DNA of 6,185 nt, taken from an uncultured Ignavibacteriota bacterium (GTDB lineage: Bacteria; Bacteroidota; Ignavibacteria; Tepidaquicellales; Tepidaquicellaceae). Location: NCBI GenBank assembly GCA_903901375.1, contig CAIUQV010000373.1:1-6185 (forward strand), given 5' to 3'. Positions within the stretch are counted from its first letter, which is position 1. Each line of letters begins with the position of its first letter. The position numbers and the translations under genes are program-made. This document shows, in pieces, positions 4,416 to 6,185 of the stretch. The notes below the pieces were generated by a model. That model did not search any database. It was not told where the DNA came from and saw only the letters and a list, made by a program, of their open reading frames with translations.

Positions 4416-6185
4416 TTAAGAACAGCCGCTTGTTGAACCGCAACTCATACATTTCAGGCATGTGCCATTTCTTACCATAGTTGCCTGTCCGCATTCCTGA
4501 CAGATATCACCTGTATAACCTTTCAGGATTGCTTCTTCAACTTTAACCTTTTCGCCGCCTTTACCATTACCGTTTCCGTTAGGGTTAGCGACTATTTTTA
4601 TTGGAATAGAATGATCTATAGTTAAATTAGTTTCTTTTGGTTTATCGGTTATCTTTTCTTCCACGATTCTTTCGCTGTAAATCTTTTCTTCGTAGAATTC
4701 CATATCTTTGTCTTTTTCAGTCTTTGCGAGTGAATCAACAGGACTTATTGCAATCTGATCTTCAGGTATATGAGCAAGGTCAGTTCTTGATAAATAAGTA
4801 ACTGCAAGTTCACGGAAGATGTAATCAATAATAGATGTTGCCATCTTAATGTTTGGATTACCGATGATTATTCCGTTAGGTTCGAAACGCGTATAAACGA
4901 ATGCGTCAACAAACTCTTCAAGCGGAACTCCATGCTGCAGGCCGAGCGACACTGCTATTGCAAAACAGTTCATCAGGCTTCTGAATGCCGCACCCTCACG
5001 ATGCATATCGATAAATATTTCTCCGAGCTGTCCGTTTTCGTACTCACCTGTTCTGAGATACACATTATGATTTCCAATCTTGGCTTTTTGTGTATATCCT
5101 CTGCGGCGGAACGGAAGTTTTCTTCTCTTCGCGATGTACCTGTGAATTATTCTCTCTGCAACTTTTACTATATCTGCATTTGCAGAAACTGTAATATCTG
5201 ACTTTTCTTCTTCCTCGAAGTCAAGTAAATCGTCTATTGTTCTGTTGAGCGGCTGTGAAAGTTTTGAGCCGTCTCTGTACAGAGCGTTTGACTTCAAACC
5301 AAGCGACCAGGAGAGCATGTATGCGCTCTTCATATCTTCTATGGTAGCGTGATTTGGAAGATTGATTGTTTTTGAGATAGCGCCCGATATAAACGGCTGG
5401 GCTGCTGCCATAATTTTAATGTGTGCTTCGGGAAGAATATAACGTGTTCCCTTTTTACCGCATTTGTTAGCACAATCAAAAATCGGATAGTGTTCAACTT
5501 TAAGATGCGGTGCACCTTCTATAGTCATCGTGCCGCAGATATAATCATTAGCTTCATCAATCTGTTCTTTGGTAAATCCGAGTGCCTTTAGAATATTGAA
5601 ACTGAAATCGTCAAGCTGTTCATCCGTAAATCCAAGAACGTTCTTGCAGAATGCAGCACCGAGTGTATATTTATTGAATGTAAAAGTGATATCAAAAACA
5701 CTGGGTAAAGACTTCTCTACCAGTTTAATAACTTCCATAGTAAACCCTTTTTCAGTCAGCGACTGAGGGTTAATGTGCGGACAACCGATTAATGATCCGT
5801 ATCCTTTGGTGTATTTAATAATATCATCTATTTCGTTTTCGCTGTAACCGAGTCCTTTTAATGCAGGGGGCACAGATTCATTAATAATCTTGAAGTAACC
5901 GCCGCCTGCAAGTTTCTTAAACTTTACGAGTGCAAAGTCAGGCTCGACGCCGGTTGTATCACAATCCATCAGAAGTCCTATTGTACCTGTTGGTGCGATA
6001 ACAGTTACCTGAGCATTTCTGTATCCGAACTTTTCTCCGAGTTCAAGAGCTAAATCAGAATCTGCTCTTGCTGCTTCGAGTAAATCGTCGGGGCAGTACT
6101 TCTTATCAATCCCGACAGGATAGATTGAAAGTCCTTCATACTCTTTCCTGCTAACGTTGTACGAAGCACGTCTGTGATTTCTGAT
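4416..6185 (-). CDS. nrdJ: Adenosylcobalamin-dependent (class II) ribonucleoside-diphosphate reductase, C-terminal part
   Basis: NrdJ reduces ribonucleotides to deoxyribonucleotides for DNA synthesis using a B12-derived radical and independently of oxygen. The frame is open from the right edge; the ATG at 5969 is internal. That leaves 589 C-terminal residues, while the N-terminal ATP cone and radical-cysteine region lie outside. In fragment numbering: APTGTIG (64-70), the substrate-phosphate loop, leads into MDCDTTGVEPDF. A family-specific region with repeated LGY/LGF-S/T helices covers about 110-250. ISKTINLP (270-277) and YRDGSKLSQPL (303-313) end the barrel. A TSCPD-type domain (about 353-465) contains GVPLEEFV. 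A hydrophilic acidic/Lys-rich linker with an NPNGNGNGKGG stretch covers about 480-555. The tail has six Cys as CxxC-x10-CxxCxxC-x5-C, likely the redox/metal-binding terminus that re-reduces the active site. No promoter or B12 riboswitch can be judged because the 5' end is missing. Confidence 0.95.
   Translation of the reverse strand: MRNHRRASYNVSRKEYEGLSIYPVGIDKKYCPDDLLEAARADSDLALELGEKFGYRNAQVTVIAPTGTIGLLMDCDTTGVEPDFALVKFKKLAGGGYFKIINESVPPALKGLGYSENEIDDIIKYTKGYGSLIGCPHINPQSLTEKGFTMEVIKLVEKSLPSVFDITFTFNKYTLGAAFCKNVLGFTDEQLDDFSFNILKALGFTKEQIDEANDYICGTMTIEGAPHLKVEHYPIFDCANKCGKKGTRYILPEAHIKIMAAAQPFISGAISKTINLPNHATIEDMKSAYMLSWSLGLKSNALYRDGSKLSQPLNRTIDDLLDFEEEEKSDITVSANADIVKVAERIIHRYIAKRRKLPFRRRGYTQKAKIGNHNVYLRTGEYENGQLGEIFIDMHREGAAFRSLMNCFAIAVSLGLQHGVPLEEFVDAFVYTRFEPNGIIIGNPNIKMATSIIDYIFRELAVTYLSRTDLAHIPEDQIAISPVDSLAKTEKDKDMEFYEEKIYSERIVEEKITDKPKETNLTIDHSIPIKIVANPNGNGNGKGGEKVKVEEAILKGYTGDICQECGQATMVRNGTCLKCMSCGSTSGCS

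Noticed and set aside
4300..4494. 64-codon minus-strand ORF spanning the 4357-4387 hairpin and the nrdJ 3' end
   Set aside because: Its frame reads through a strong terminator hairpin and overlaps the nrdJ C-terminus out of frame; the apparent peptide is explained by those features.

Overview
The window looks like part of a bacterial chromosome of moderate-to-low GC. The housekeeping genes sampled run about 40-45% GC. The set of protein families (Kbl-type alpha-oxoamine synthases, a large B12-dependent ribonucleotide reductase with a Cys-rich tail, and a GxxExxY protein) suggests the Bacteroidota/Ignavibacteria (FCB) group. That assignment is recognition by eye and is not secure. Clear AGGAG/GGAG ribosome binding sites precede two of the genes.

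Layout, left to right. The + strand opens with the C-terminal part of an acetate--CoA ligase (2-727), followed 44 bp later by a small acyl/peptidyl carrier protein (772-1023). Next comes a compact AT-rich block (about 1030-1566). It carries a GxxExxY-family gene with a PD-(D/E)XK nuclease-like core (1111-1521), flanked by a 43-bp imperfect inverted repeat that aligns without gaps. Then come two tandem, diverged glycine C-acetyltransferase (2-amino-3-ketobutyrate CoA ligase, Kbl) paralogues (1611-2858 and 2967-4232), separated by a perfect intrinsic terminator. A third copy of the 43-bp repeat lies just after the second kbl. A strong hairpin terminator (4357-4387) closes the + strand unit. Converging on it from the right is the C-terminal 589 residues of a class II, adenosylcobalamin-dependent ribonucleotide reductase (4416-6185, minus strand, running off the window). 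No gene-free stretch exceeds about 185 bp.

How the genes may work together. The acyl-adenylating enzyme keeps the Trp of the WQTETG motif, which in acetyl-CoA synthetases limits the pocket to short acids. Kbl uses acetyl-CoA and glycine, or runs in reverse in threonine breakdown. An acetate-activation/acetyl-transfer/glycine-condensation module is therefore a plausible reading. The carrier protein between them raises the possibility that one Kbl paralogue uses an acyl-carrier-protein thioester. The first Kbl has changed residues at several family-signature positions, whereas the second looks canonical. The ribonucleotide reductase is an unrelated housekeeping gene.

The most unusual signal is the GxxExxY block. 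It is about 25% GC against 40-45% around it, is bounded by inverted repeats, has a solo repeat copy 2.7 kb away, and sits in what would otherwise be an approximately 50-bp operon gap. It looks like a small inserted cassette whose mechanism is unknown.
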